A stretch of DNA of 64,000 nucleotides, taken from contig NZ_JAMOKG010000003.1 of NCBI RefSeq assembly GCF_023656565.1, forward strand, positions 248,001 to 312,000, written 5' to 3'. Under the pieces are notes generated by a model. It did not search any database. It was not told the origin of the DNA and saw only the letters and a list, made by a program, of their open reading frames with translations. The translations under genes and the position numbers were made by a program. This DNA comes from Flavobacterium tyrosinilyticum. Lineage in GTDB: Bacteria > Bacteroidota > Bacteroidia > Flavobacteriales > Flavobacteriaceae. This document shows, in pieces, positions 35,977 to 44,192 of this stretch (position 1 is the first letter of the stretch; every line of letters starts with the position of its first letter).

Positions 35977-37023
35977 ATGAACATGATTAAACTTATTAAA
36001 ATAGACGAAGACTCTCGAGTTCCTAAATACAAACAAATTGTTGACTCTATTCTTCAGAACATCGCCAACGGAAATTTAAAAATCAATCAAAAAATTCCTT
36101 CTATAAATAGTTTCAGCGAAGAATTCTATATGTCTCGCGATACTGTTGAGAAAGCCTATAATATTTTAAAAGAGCGAAAAATCATTTCTTCCATTAGAGG
36201 GAAAGGCTATTACATTACTCGAACAAAATTGGAATCTAAGGTCAATATTTTGTTTTTGACCAATAAATTGAGTTCGTATAAAATGAAAACCTACAGCTCA
36301 TTTATTGATACTTTGGGCGCAAATGCACATGTTGATCTACAGATTTATCACTGTGATGAAACTTTATTCTTAAATATCTTAGATAAGTTTGAAGGCGCTT
36401 ACGATTATTATGTTATTACAACGCACTTTAAAACAGATGAATTAAAACATTTGAGCTTTACTGATGATGTTGTAAATGCCATTAAAAAAATCCCACAAGA
36501 AAAACTCGTAGTTTTAGATAATATAAAATTAGGAACAGGTAACGATGTCATTAAGATTTACCAGGATTTTGAAAATGACATTTATAATGCCTTAAAAGAA
36601 GGTCTTTCTAAAATATCAAAATACAAGCGTTTAATTCTAGTATATCCTGATAAAGCGGTTTATCCTTATCCGAGAAGAATTTTGCACGGATTTAGAAAAT
36701 TCTGTGTGGAACACGAAATCAATTTTGAAATTCTGAGTGAAGTTTACGATGATATGATTCTTAAAAAAGGAGATTTATTTATCACTATTGAAGAATCTGA
36801 TCTAGTCAATTTAGTGAAACAGATTCGCGATGAAGAGTTTGTTTTAGGAAAAGATATAGGTGTCATTTCATACAACGATACCCCTTTAAAAGATTTGCTT
36901 GGCATTACTGTAATGTCAACTGATTTTAATGTAATGGGAGAAACTGCCGCAAGAATGATTTTGAACAAAGAAAAAGGTCAGGTAAAAGTGCCTTTTAATT
37001 TTATTGATAGAAATTCGATTTAA
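35977..37023 (+). CDS. GntR-type regulator with sugar-binding domain, probable rhamnose regulator
   Basis: A 348-residue repressor or activator. Residues about 10-78 form a GntR winged helix (PKYKQIVDSILQNIANGNLK, then SFSEEFYMSRDTVEKAYNIL and SSIRGKGYYI). Residues about 85-345 are a LacI-like periplasmic-binding fold for a sugar effector (ILFLTNKLSSYKM, IGVISYNDTPLKDLLGITVM). Its divergent position next to rhaT makes it the likely controller of rhamnose genes; the effector is inferred. In-frame ATG at 35983 is an alternative start. Many Bacteroides use an AraC-type RhaR instead. Confidence 0.82.
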   Translation: MNMIKLIKIDEDSRVPKYKQIVDSILQNIANGNLKINQKIPSINSFSEEFYMSRDTVEKAYNILKERKIISSIRGKGYYITRTKLESKVNILFLTNKLSSYKMKTYSSFIDTLGANAHVDLQIYHCDETLFLNILDKFEGAYDYYVITTHFKTDELKHLSFTDDVVNAIKKIPQEKLVVLDNIKLGTGNDVIKIYQDFENDIYNALKEGLSKISKYKRLILVYPDKAVYPYPRRILHGFRKFCVEHEINFEILSEVYDDMILKKGDLFITIEESDLVNLVKQIRDEEFVLGKDIGVISYNDTPLKDLLGITVMSTDFNVMGETAARMILNKEKGQVKVPFNFIDRNSI

Positions 37024-37036
37024 TCTAAGATGCTAA

Positions 37037-37076
37037 GATACTGAGATACTGAGATACTGAGATACTAAGATACTGA
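37037..37076. repeat. Octanucleotide tandem repeat, five copies
   Basis: Five in-phase 8-bp units (GATACTGA, four exact and one GATACTAA) lie between convergent genes. The flanking DNA has more CTAAGA and CTTAGAAA phrases in a loosely inverted arrangement. Confidence 0.85.
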
Positions 37077-37110
37077 GTTTTTTTTCTTAGCGCCTTAGAA
37101 ACTTAGAAAC

Positions 37111-38289
37111 TCATTTTTTATCATATGGAATATATTGATCCCATTCCCATGGTGTATAGGTGTCTTTTATTCCTGTTTCCAGTAAATACTTAATTATTTT
37201 TCCTGTTGGATAACTGTTCGACATGATGACCATTGCAGTTCCTTTATCTTGAAAAACAATTCCGTAGTGCTGAAAGCCTGATCCCTGCCCTTCTTTAAAA
37301 GCGCCATAACCATACGGGCTCTTTACTAATCCCCAGCCTAGACCGTATGAAAGTTCTGTTTTATCATTCCAGTTTCCATCTTCTAATGCTCCTGGTCCGA
37401 ACTGGTTTTTAGAACGAATGCGAATCTGTGGACTAAACATTTCTTTGTATGATTTAGCATTCAATATTTTTTTATTCAAAATTGCTGTTATAAACTTGCT
37501 ATAATCTTCTAACGTAGTTTCTAGCGTTCCTGCTCCTCTGGGTGCATTGTCTTTGTCTTTTTCCTGCATTTTTCCGTTTTCATCATATCCGTAGGCATAA
37601 TCTTTTTCGAATTTCTCTTGCCATTTATAACTTGAATTTGACATTCCTAGCGGTTTGAATATTCTTTCCTGAGCCATTTCTTCTAAGGTTTTTCCAGTAA
37701 TTTTTTCCAAAACCACTTGAAGATAGGTAAGCCCTTCACCCGAATAACTGTACCTTGTTCCTGGCTCAAACTTAACTTTGAGCTTTTCATCAGATTCAAA
37801 CCAACGCCAGTTCGGCAAGCCAGAAGTATGATCGAGACACATTCTAGCAGTTATTTTTTTATATTCTGGATATGATTTTAATTCTGTAAAATCTTCGTGC
37901 CATACTTTAAAATCATATTCATAAATTGGTTTCGGAAGATAATCCTGAAGTGGCTTGTCTAATGTTATGACTCCTTCTTCTGCTAATTTCATAACCAAAA
38001 CAGCAAAAACCGCTTTACTCAAAGAAGCTCCATAAAGATTAGTCTGCAACTCTAACTTCTTTTTGGTTTCGACATTACTAAAGCCAAAAGTCTTCATGTA
38101 AACAGGTTTTTTGGCATTAAACACGGTTATAGCCAATCCTTTCACATCGGCTTTGCTCATCAGGTTTTCAATAGTGGCGGTCAAACTATCGGTAGAAATT
38201 GTACTTCCGTCAAGCCTTTTTATGGTGGAATTTTGTGCTTGAACGGCAATTATACTTATAAAAAAAATGATTAAAAGAAGATTTTTCAT
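37111..38289 (-). CDS. Beta-lactamase family serine hydrolase, secreted
   Basis: A 392-residue protein of the class C beta-lactamase/DD-peptidase/esterase superfamily. A signal peptide (MKNLLLIIFFISIIAVQAQ) is followed by the SxxK motif in YGASLSKAVFAVLVMKL and a tyrosine motif in RYSYSGEGLTYL. HYGIVF near the C-terminus stands at the third motif position. The natural substrate is unknown; such proteins are often esterases or D-aminopeptidases rather than antibiotic-destroying enzymes. It is monocistronic and convergent with the rhamnose regulator. Confidence 0.85.
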   Translation of the reverse strand: MKNLLLIIFFISIIAVQAQNSTIKRLDGSTISTDSLTATIENLMSKADVKGLAITVFNAKKPVYMKTFGFSNVETKKKLELQTNLYGASLSKAVFAVLVMKLAEEGVITLDKPLQDYLPKPIYEYDFKVWHEDFTELKSYPEYKKITARMCLDHTSGLPNWRWFESDEKLKVKFEPGTRYSYSGEGLTYLQVVLEKITGKTLEEMAQERIFKPLGMSNSSYKWQEKFEKDYAYGYDENGKMQEKDKDNAPRGAGTLETTLEDYSKFITAILNKKILNAKSYKEMFSPQIRIRSKNQFGPGALEDGNWNDKTELSYGLGWGLVKSPYGYGAFKEGQGSGFQHYGIVFQDKGTAMVIMSNSYPTGKIIKYLLETGIKDTYTPWEWDQYIPYDKK

Positions 38290-38511
38290 GATTTTGATTT
38301 ATTAAGCATTAATTAATCAATTCACTCAACTTTCACACAAAGCCTTTTGAGCAATATGTTTACCTCAAACAACTTGGTAATAAGTCAAGTAAAATGATTA
38401 AGAATTTTATAATTATTTTAAACCCCATTTTTTATTATATTTCAGTCCATATAATCATACAAATATATTCGGCAGAAAAACATAAGGCAATACTTATAAA
38501 TAACCATTTTT

Positions 38512-39267
38512 ATGAAAAACATAAAAGATGATTTGAGCAAACAGCTTTTGGAGCAAAAAAACTCAAGAAACTTAAATAATAAAAAGGTTTTAAAAACGTG
38601 TCAGGAAATGGCACAAAATTTTGCTGATTTAGAAAATGGCATTGCCGTTTTAAGCGATTTATACAACAATAAAAGTTACATCTATTCGGGCAAAATTGCT
38701 CAAGAACTTGAAATTTTCAAAGAAGATCAAGTGCAAGAAATTGAGAGTATTTGGGAAGAAGAGCTTTTTGGCAAATTAAACTCAGATGATGTACTGCAAA
38801 AATATCTTTTAGAACTTCATTTTTTTCAGTTCATAAAAACGATTCCGACTGAGGAACGAAGAAACTTTTGTGTAATCAGTAAATTAAGAATGAATGACGA
38901 AACCGCAGGGAAATCTTTATTGCACAAAATGTTCTATTTTTCAAATCAGTACGAAGATGTAGAATTGGCACTTTGTTTTTATAATTTTGATTTTTCACTA
39001 GCCCTTGACTATGAAGGTGCAATAATAAATACTGCAACTGGAAATATTGTAAAACAGAATGTGAAAGAAAATGAATTCTTTCTTTCTGCAAGAGAAAAAG
39101 AAATTCTTAAAATGCTTCAAGCAGGAAAACAAAGTAAAGAGATTGCAACGATCCTATTTATTAGCATCAATACTGTAAGCCGTCATCGGCAAAATATTTT
39201 GGAGAAAATGAAAGTTAATAATACCGCCGAAGCATGCTCCATTGCCACTAAGCTAAAGTGGATATAG
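38512..39267 (+). CDS. LuxR-type regulator, paralogue of the one at 24106-24882
   Basis: A 251-residue protein with the same layout as the regulator at 24106-24882: a PAS-like N-terminal sensory region without a receiver aspartate, and a LuxR helix-turn-helix (about 190-251: LSAREKEILKMLQAGKQSKE, then TVSRHRQNILEKMKVNNTAE). The N-termini share IAVLSDLYNNKSYIYSG-type and NSDD segments. It is divergent from the serine hydrolase gene. The target is unknown. Confidence 0.85.
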   Translation: MKNIKDDLSKQLLEQKNSRNLNNKKVLKTCQEMAQNFADLENGIAVLSDLYNNKSYIYSGKIAQELEIFKEDQVQEIESIWEEELFGKLNSDDVLQKYLLELHFFQFIKTIPTEERRNFCVISKLRMNDETAGKSLLHKMFYFSNQYEDVELALCFYNFDFSLALDYEGAIINTATGNIVKQNVKENEFFLSAREKEILKMLQAGKQSKEIATILFISINTVSRHRQNILEKMKVNNTAEACSIATKLKWI

Positions 39268-39334
39268 TTTTTTTTAAAAGATGCTAAGGTTCTAAGATGC
39301 TAAGATTCTAAGTTTTTTTAGAAGTTAAGAGAAA

Positions 39335-39474
39335 TTCTTAATTCTTAATTCTTAATTCTTAATTCTTAATTCTTAATTCTTAATTCTTAATTCTTAATTC
39401 TTAATTCTTAATTCTTAATTCTTTATTCTTTATTCTTTATTCTTTATTCCTAACCCTTAACTCCTAACTCTCAA
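39335..39474. repeat. Heptanucleotide tandem array, 20 units
   Basis: Exactly 140 bases of in-phase 7-bp units: 12 copies of TTCTTAA (39335-39418), 4 of TTCTTTA (39419-39446), then 4 degenerate units (TTCCTAA, CCCTTAA, CTCCTAA, CTCTCAA). The array lies between a LuxR-type gene and the terminator of the Hc1-like gene. It shows a clear gradient from perfect to decayed units. Confidence 0.95.
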
Positions 39475-39485
39475 AACTTTTCGAC

Positions 39486-39516
39486 AAAAAAAAACCTCGT
39501 CGATTGACGAGGTTTT
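39486..39516 (-). terminator. Rho-independent terminator of the Hc1-like gene
   Basis: On the - strand an 11-bp perfect stem AAAACCTCGTC/GACGAGGTTTT with a 4-base loop is followed by T. It starts 8 bases after the stop codon. Confidence 0.92.
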
Positions 39517-39523
39517 AGTTGTA

Positions 39524-39700
39524 TTATTTTTTTGATTCTTCGATAGAAACTTTTCTAAACTCTTTTAAAAGTTTTTCAATTTCTAAAGTTGATTTACGTG
39601 CTCTTGGTCCAGCAGCTTTAATTCCTTTTTCAGTCAAAGATTCAGCTTCAGCTTTGAATGTTTCAATTTCGGCGTTGATTTTTACTAATAAATCTTTCAT
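39524..39700 (-). CDS. Histone H1/Hc1-like small basic protein
   Basis: A 58-residue gene with ATG at 39698-39700 and TAA at 39524-39526. The product begins MKDLLVKINAEIETFKAEAE and continues through GIKAAGPRARKSTLEIEK to a lysine-rich end (SIEESKK). This is the pattern of the short Hc1/histone H1 family proteins of Bacteroidota, probably DNA-binding. The coding strand is supported by a full consensus promoter upstream and a perfect terminator downstream. A longer open frame on the opposite strand is its shadow. Confidence 0.88.
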   Translation of the reverse strand: MKDLLVKINAEIETFKAEAESLTEKGIKAAGPRARKSTLEIEKLLKEFRKVSIEESKK

Positions 39701-39725
39701 GCTTATATATTGTTAAATTAAGCCA

Positions 39726-39755
39726 CAAAAATAAAAGTTTGTGTGATAGTTACAA
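39726..39755 (-). promoter_or_regulatory. Consensus promoter of the Hc1-like gene
   Basis: On the - strand TTG (39753-39755), a 19-base spacer and TATTTTTG (39726-39733) match the Bacteroidota consensus exactly. The start codon follows 25 bases later, so the leader is short. Confidence 0.82.
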
Positions 39756-40007
39756 CAATTTTGCTGTTAAATTTAATGCAGTTTTTCATTCATTTCCTTT
39801 ACAATAAATTGACTTCTGTTCTTTATTAAAAACCAGCAAATATAATACATTAGCAATCAACAACTTACTTTGAAAGTGTTTTTATAACAACTGTTTTAAT
39901 ACTCTCCAGAAAGTATCAAATTAAAAGTAATTTCATCCAAAAAGATGGCTTATACCTCTTCTATTTGTTAATTTTTGAGCGGAAAAATTCCTCAAAAAAG
40001 GAAAATT
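39756..40007. other. Gene-free AT-rich spacer before PUL 2
   Basis: Between the Hc1-like promoter and the end of the GH28 gene I see AT-rich DNA without a credible frame, hairpin or repeat. Confidence 0.5.
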
Positions 40008-41330
40008 TTACTCAATAAGAGTCTTGTTTAGGTGCACATTCTTTAAAACAAGTCCGTCTATAATGCTTTTATCCATCTTAGTTTTTACAGACTCTATATT
40101 TAGATTTTCAAATCTAAAATTACTCAATCTCACATTGGGATCTTTTTCCACACCATAAAAATTAGTGCACTTAAGATTGATATTTTTTAAAGTAATCTGA
40201 TCGCCATAAGATAAAGGAACATCTTGACGGTTTTTCAAATCATAAAACTGTCGCCAAGCAAAAATGGCAAGTCCAGTTTCTGCTTCACCTTGAATGTTTT
40301 CGACTACAATATATTCGTATCGCTGTGGCGTGTCTGGTCTCATTTTTAGCCACAACATTCTAGAAGCTCCTTTTATTTGGCTATTTCTAAAAATTACATT
40401 TCGATTGTGAATCGCTTCACTTCCATTGGTTAAAGCCGAATGGCAAAATCCAAATGTACAATCCTCAATTATAATGTTTTTATTAGGGCCGTTATTTGGA
40501 TCTTTATCTGCGTAAGGGCCTTTTCCTCCTTTCAAAGCAACTGCGTCATCATTTACGGACATATAGCAGTTTTTTATCAAAACATTTTCGCAGACATCAA
40601 GATCAATGGCATCGGTACTTGGCGCTTTAATTTCAATATGTGGCGAAAAGATGTAAAGATTCAGCAGTTTTACATTATTACATTTATAAAAGTGATTCGT
40701 CCAAAATCCTGAATTAATCAATTTTACATCCTGAAACTGAACATTTTTTGAATTCCATACAAAAATTAATCTTGGCCTAGAGACTTCAAGATTCGTGCAA
40801 TCAGGATTCTCACTACGTCTTTTCCAGAAAGTTTCCCAAAACTTTTTTCCATTTCCGTTTATTGTTCCTTCTCCCGAAATAGAAAAATGATCTACCCCAT
40901 AAGCATTCACCAAGGCGGGAAAATAATCCAGATTTTGTCCTTCCATTCTTGAAGCCATAATTGGATAATCAATAATGTTATCCGAGCCTTTTAAAACTGC
41001 TCCTTTGGCTAAATACAAAGTCGTTTTAGGTTTAAAGAATAAAGCGCCGCTCAAAAATACTCCTTTCGGTACTACAATTACACCGCCACCATTTGCCGAT
41101 GCAAGATCAATTATTGCCTGAATGGCTTGCGTTTGGATTATTGTGCTGTCTTTTTTAGCTCCAAAATCTGTTATACGATATTGCTTTCCTAAATCCTTTA
41201 ATTGCAATTTCTGATCGTTTTTAAACCAGCTGCTGATGGGGGTGCCATCAGGAAAAACATCAGTTACCTGCTGCGAGAAAGAAAAATTCAATCCGCTTAT
41301 AAAAGCTAAAACAATTAAAAACTCTCTCAT
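40008..41330 (-). CDS. GH28 family enzyme with an altered active-site motif
   Basis: A 440-residue secreted right-handed beta-helix protein (signal MREFLIVLAFISGLNFSFSQ). The GH28 catalytic aspartates are in STDAIDLD and NDDAVALKGGK. Where most GH28 enzymes have GHG this one has CHSALTNGSEA, and the RIK position reads LWLKMR. The first part (FGAKKDSTIIQTQAIQAII) matches the usual entry domain. The family acts on galacturonan or rhamnogalacturonan; this divergent branch may have another specificity. It lies 25 bases after a DUF4861 gene on the same strand. Confidence 0.85.
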   Translation of the reverse strand: MREFLIVLAFISGLNFSFSQQVTDVFPDGTPISSWFKNDQKLQLKDLGKQYRITDFGAKKDSTIIQTQAIQAIIDLASANGGGVIVVPKGVFLSGALFFKPKTTLYLAKGAVLKGSDNIIDYPIMASRMEGQNLDYFPALVNAYGVDHFSISGEGTINGNGKKFWETFWKRRSENPDCTNLEVSRPRLIFVWNSKNVQFQDVKLINSGFWTNHFYKCNNVKLLNLYIFSPHIEIKAPSTDAIDLDVCENVLIKNCYMSVNDDAVALKGGKGPYADKDPNNGPNKNIIIEDCTFGFCHSALTNGSEAIHNRNVIFRNSQIKGASRMLWLKMRPDTPQRYEYIVVENIQGEAETGLAIFAWRQFYDLKNRQDVPLSYGDQITLKNINLKCTNFYGVEKDPNVRLSNFRFENLNIESVKTKMDKSIIDGLVLKNVHLNKTLIE

Positions 41331-41355
41331 TTGTACAACAGCCTATCGTTTCAAA

Positions 41356-42645
41356 TTACTTTACTTCGATTTTTATTTTAGCAGAAAGCTGTTTGGCTAA
41401 ATTGGTCACATAATTAGTGAAAAATGCAGAATCATTAAAACCTTTATCTGCACTCAATTCCCAAGCTGCAATCGCATAATAACTAATTTCTTTCTTATTA
41501 TCAACTTTTAATTTTGCCAAATACGAATCAGTCAGCTGTCCTGTTTTAGGAGCTTCAATATAACCTTGATAAATATTTGCAGGAACTAAAATCGCTGTTC
41601 CTAAAATCCATTGGCGTTCATAAGTCAAATAATCGTGCTGAATTAGACATACCCAATCTCCAGCTTCTATAACCTGTAGCGGATTTTTATTATTCAAATT
41701 AGAAATTGCAGCCAGAAATGTCTCTTTGCCTTTAATACCATCTATTGAAACAGTATTTTTATAACCATACATTCCAGGCCAAATAGAAGTTGTTTCCTGT
41801 ACTTGATAAAGATTTCCAGAGGCTTTCCAGTTTTGATAATGGTAGCTTAAAACAGAGTTTACCGGTCCTTCTGCAACAATTTTAAAAGTCGTCTTTTCTA
41901 CATTATTTATGGTGTCATTACCTAAAATTCCAAGTCGGTTTATTTTATTGTCAATCAGCAATGCATAACCGCCTAAACCAACAGAATTCCCAACAGGAAA
42001 AATATCTCTTCCCCAATCGTACATTACGTGATAATTATCTTCAACCGCGCCTTTACTATTTATCCCAACGTTTTCGGGCGTTATTCCTGGAAGCTTTTTC
42101 CCAAATACATCTTTAGAATTTCTTCCATCTAGATAATGTCTAAAACCAACTTTGTCATTCTCCCAAGTCGGTCCGTCTGTTTGGTATTTTTGATAACCTA
42201 ATTTTTTATGAACCTGATTTGCCATTAAAACCTCTTGTGTATCTGGATGAACAGGAAGATCCTTTCCTTCTCTTTTTCCAAAACGCGCACTGGTTTTTAT
42301 CGTAAACTTCGGATCTATATCAGACCATTTTAACTGAATGACTTTTTCTTCGTTTGCTGAAAAATCAGTTGTAAAGAAAAGTTCATCCCATTTTCCATCG
42401 CCATTAAGATCGTTTGTCTGGGCTGGAATCGTATCTTTTTTTGAAATTAAAATAGGGAAAACTCCTTTTACATTGCTTTCTCCTATATTCTCTCTTTTTA
42501 TAGAAATTGCTTTTTGCGAGAGCGCCTGAGAACTACTATTTTTTAAAACAATTGTTTTTACTGATACATTTTGAGAAACTTTGCAACTCGCTAATAATAC
42601 TGTAACTAAAGTAATTGGAAGATAAAATAAGACTCTTTTTTTCAT
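41356..42645 (-). CDS. DUF4861 family lipoprotein (PUL 2)
   Basis: A 429-residue lipoprotein with Cys21 in VLLASC. Its C-terminal about 300 residues are a DUF4861 domain, marked by WENDKVGFRHYLDGRNSKDV and a following YHVMYDWGRDIFPVGNSVG. A second member at 54096-55061 shares these motifs but lacks the N-terminal extension of about 110 residues seen here. No activity is established to my knowledge. Both copies sit beside GH28 or GH105 genes, so a role in pectin breakdown is a fair inference. The repeated acidic and aromatic residues could form a sugar site. Confidence 0.8.
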   Translation of the reverse strand: MKKRVLFYLPITLVTVLLASCKVSQNVSVKTIVLKNSSSQALSQKAISIKRENIGESNVKGVFPILISKKDTIPAQTNDLNGDGKWDELFFTTDFSANEEKVIQLKWSDIDPKFTIKTSARFGKREGKDLPVHPDTQEVLMANQVHKKLGYQKYQTDGPTWENDKVGFRHYLDGRNSKDVFGKKLPGITPENVGINSKGAVEDNYHVMYDWGRDIFPVGNSVGLGGYALLIDNKINRLGILGNDTINNVEKTTFKIVAEGPVNSVLSYHYQNWKASGNLYQVQETTSIWPGMYGYKNTVSIDGIKGKETFLAAISNLNNKNPLQVIEAGDWVCLIQHDYLTYERQWILGTAILVPANIYQGYIEAPKTGQLTDSYLAKLKVDNKKEISYYAIAAWELSADKGFNDSAFFTNYVTNLAKQLSAKIKIEVK

Positions 42646-42851
42646 ACTTTTTTTATTCTTTATTTTTTCAGAACAATTTAAGATTTTTAATTGTTATATT
42701 AACACTTAAAAATCAAAAACTTTAAAAAAAACTGAAAATCAATATAAAATAAAAAGCAGGATAACGAACAACAATTACCCTGCAATTTAAACACATTATT
42801 ATCAAATAATATGATCGAAAAAATATAAAAAATAAAATAAAATAAATTACT

Positions 42852-43292
42852 TCACATTAAAAAATACATTGCTTTGTAATATTCATTAAACTTTGATTGT
42901 GATGGATTAGATGGCCTCACTGTCTTTTGTTCTTTTTTGAAATCTAATTTCTTTTTCAAAAAGAGCTTTACTTCTTTAAAAATTTCACGACTCGTTTTTG
43001 ATTCATCAAACAAAATCAAATTATTGATTCCCTCTAGAAAAGATAAGCTCCTGTAAAGTTGCCCATTAAACAAACAAACCAGAGTATTTGCTCTTTTTTC
43101 CTCTTGTAAAAAACTAAGCAATTCTTCTCTCTTATAAACTACATAAATAGTTCGATCATATTGATTTTTTGTCCCTTCACATTGATCAGTAAAAGATTTT
43201 TCTAAAAATTCAAACTCATCTTTAAATTTTCTTTTAAACATTTTTAGAAAAAAACCTTGATTATCAACCACTAAAACTCGCTCCTTTTGCAT
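42852..43292 (-). CDS. Uncharacterised protein with a pseudo-receiver-like start
   Basis: A 146-residue soluble protein. The first strand VLVVDNQGFFLKMFKRKF resembles a response-regulator receiver, but the acidic pair is reduced to one aspartate and no phospho-acceptor aspartate is evident (LVCLFNGQLY at that place). The C-terminal half is rich in lysine. I do not recognise a family. It is encoded on its own, with a -7-like element 65 bases upstream, and it lies just upstream of the DUF4861 and GH28 pair. Confidence 0.6.
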   Translation of the reverse strand: MQKERVLVVDNQGFFLKMFKRKFKDEFEFLEKSFTDQCEGTKNQYDRTIYVVYKREELLSFLQEEKRANTLVCLFNGQLYRSLSFLEGINNLILFDESKTSREIFKEVKLFLKKKLDFKKEQKTVRPSNPSQSKFNEYYKAMYFLM

Positions 43293-43356
43293 CCTTTTGT
43301 TTTTTTAAAACAGTAAACCCTTGATTAATTGAAGGATTCACTACTAAAATATGTAG

Positions 43357-43364
43357 CAAAATTA
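43357..43364 (-). promoter_or_regulatory. -7-like element upstream of the 146-residue protein gene
   Basis: TAATTTTG on the - strand matches TAnnTTTG exactly, 65 bases before the start codon. No -33 TTG at normal spacing. Confidence 0.4.
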
Positions 43365-43445
43365 GAGTGGCATAGATAATTCATTAGCTCCAATAAGCCA
43401 TAAAACAATCAGAATAAGGTATTTGATGTGGTTATTAAAAATGCA

Positions 43446-43979
43446 TTAGACCTTTATCACATGCATCACATGATTTTCAACAAATGAAACCAATTCTTCA
43501 ATCTTTTGACAATTGTGATCTTTCTTTGAAATAGAAATTATATAAGCATTTCTTTCTTTTACATAGAGAAAAAGGAAATTTTTAGTCGAAATAACTTTTT
43601 CAATTTTTGTCCATTTATGTTTTAAGTCTCTTAACGGAGATCGAACGCAAACATCAGAATAGGTAAAAGTGAGTTTATATCTGCTATAAAATTTGTGATA
43701 CTGGATAAGCCATTTTGTTAGGCAGAAAATCTTTCTAGAAATAGCGTCCAGAAAAAAGAATTGAATGACTACTAAAAAAACAAGTGTAACGAGACAACTT
43801 ATCAGCCATTGAAAAAAATCAGCTTCATCAATAAAATCAAGAAAAAGCACAATTAATGCCACGACGAAAAAAACATAGATTAGACGCTCTTTAAACAAGT
43901 GTTCAAAGTACATTTTGTTAAGTTTTCTAATTTCAGAAATATTTAACTGAAACTCTAATGAAAAATTAGCCGCTTTCAT
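43446..43979 (-). CDS. Hypothetical two-helix membrane protein, YcxB-like
   Basis: A 177-residue protein from the ATG at 43979 (MKAANFSLEF). An upstream in-frame ATG would add ten residues. Two adjacent membrane helices lie at about 30-48 (YVFFVVALIVLFLDFI) and 55-75 (WLISCLVTLVFLVVIQFFFL). They are followed by a soluble beta-rich part with DLKHKWTKIEKVISTKNFLF and LYVKERNAYIISISK, which resembles the YcxB-like domain. Function is unknown. Confidence 0.7.
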   Translation of the reverse strand: MKAANFSLEFQLNISEIRKLNKMYFEHLFKERLIYVFFVVALIVLFLDFIDEADFFQWLISCLVTLVFLVVIQFFFLDAISRKIFCLTKWLIQYHKFYSRYKLTFTYSDVCVRSPLRDLKHKWTKIEKVISTKNFLFLYVKERNAYIISISKKDHNCQKIEELVSFVENHVMHVIKV

Positions 43980-44011
43980 AATTTTTGTCTTCTTAGGTAT
44001 ATTATTCAAGG

Positions 44012-44019
44012 CAAAAGTA
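44012..44019 (-). promoter_or_regulatory. -7-like element upstream of the YcxB-like gene
   Basis: TACTTTTG on the - strand matches TAnnTTTG exactly and lies 33 bases before the chosen start codon at 43979, which supports that start. Confidence 0.5.
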
Positions 44020-44134
44020 TATCAACAAAAAAGTACTAAATAGACTTAGAAGCTTTTATAATATTAAAATAGGGCAATATTTATTTCTTTAATCTTTACT
44101 TTTTTATCTTCTTTTTACATGAAATACCAAAAAC

Positions 44135-44159
44135 AAAAAAGGGAAAATACAAATTTCCC
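44135..44159 (-). terminator. Terminator of the CE12-like gene
   Basis: On the - strand GGGAAA, a short loop and TTTCCC are followed by six T. It lies about 34 bases after the stop codon of the SGNH hydrolase. Confidence 0.7.
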
Positions 44160-44192
44160 CTTCCTTTTAATTACTTTAAACTTAAAAACGTT

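Noticed and set aside
37111..38289. Antibiotic-resistance beta-lactamase
   Set aside because: It belongs to the broad serine hydrolase family; nothing in the context or motifs specifically supports antibiotic hydrolysis.
39335..39474. CRISPR array
   Set aside because: The units are 7 bases long with no spacers; it is a simple tandem repeat.
39519..39716. + strand frame of 65 codons
   Set aside because: It is the antisense of the Hc1-like gene, which has its own promoter and terminator.
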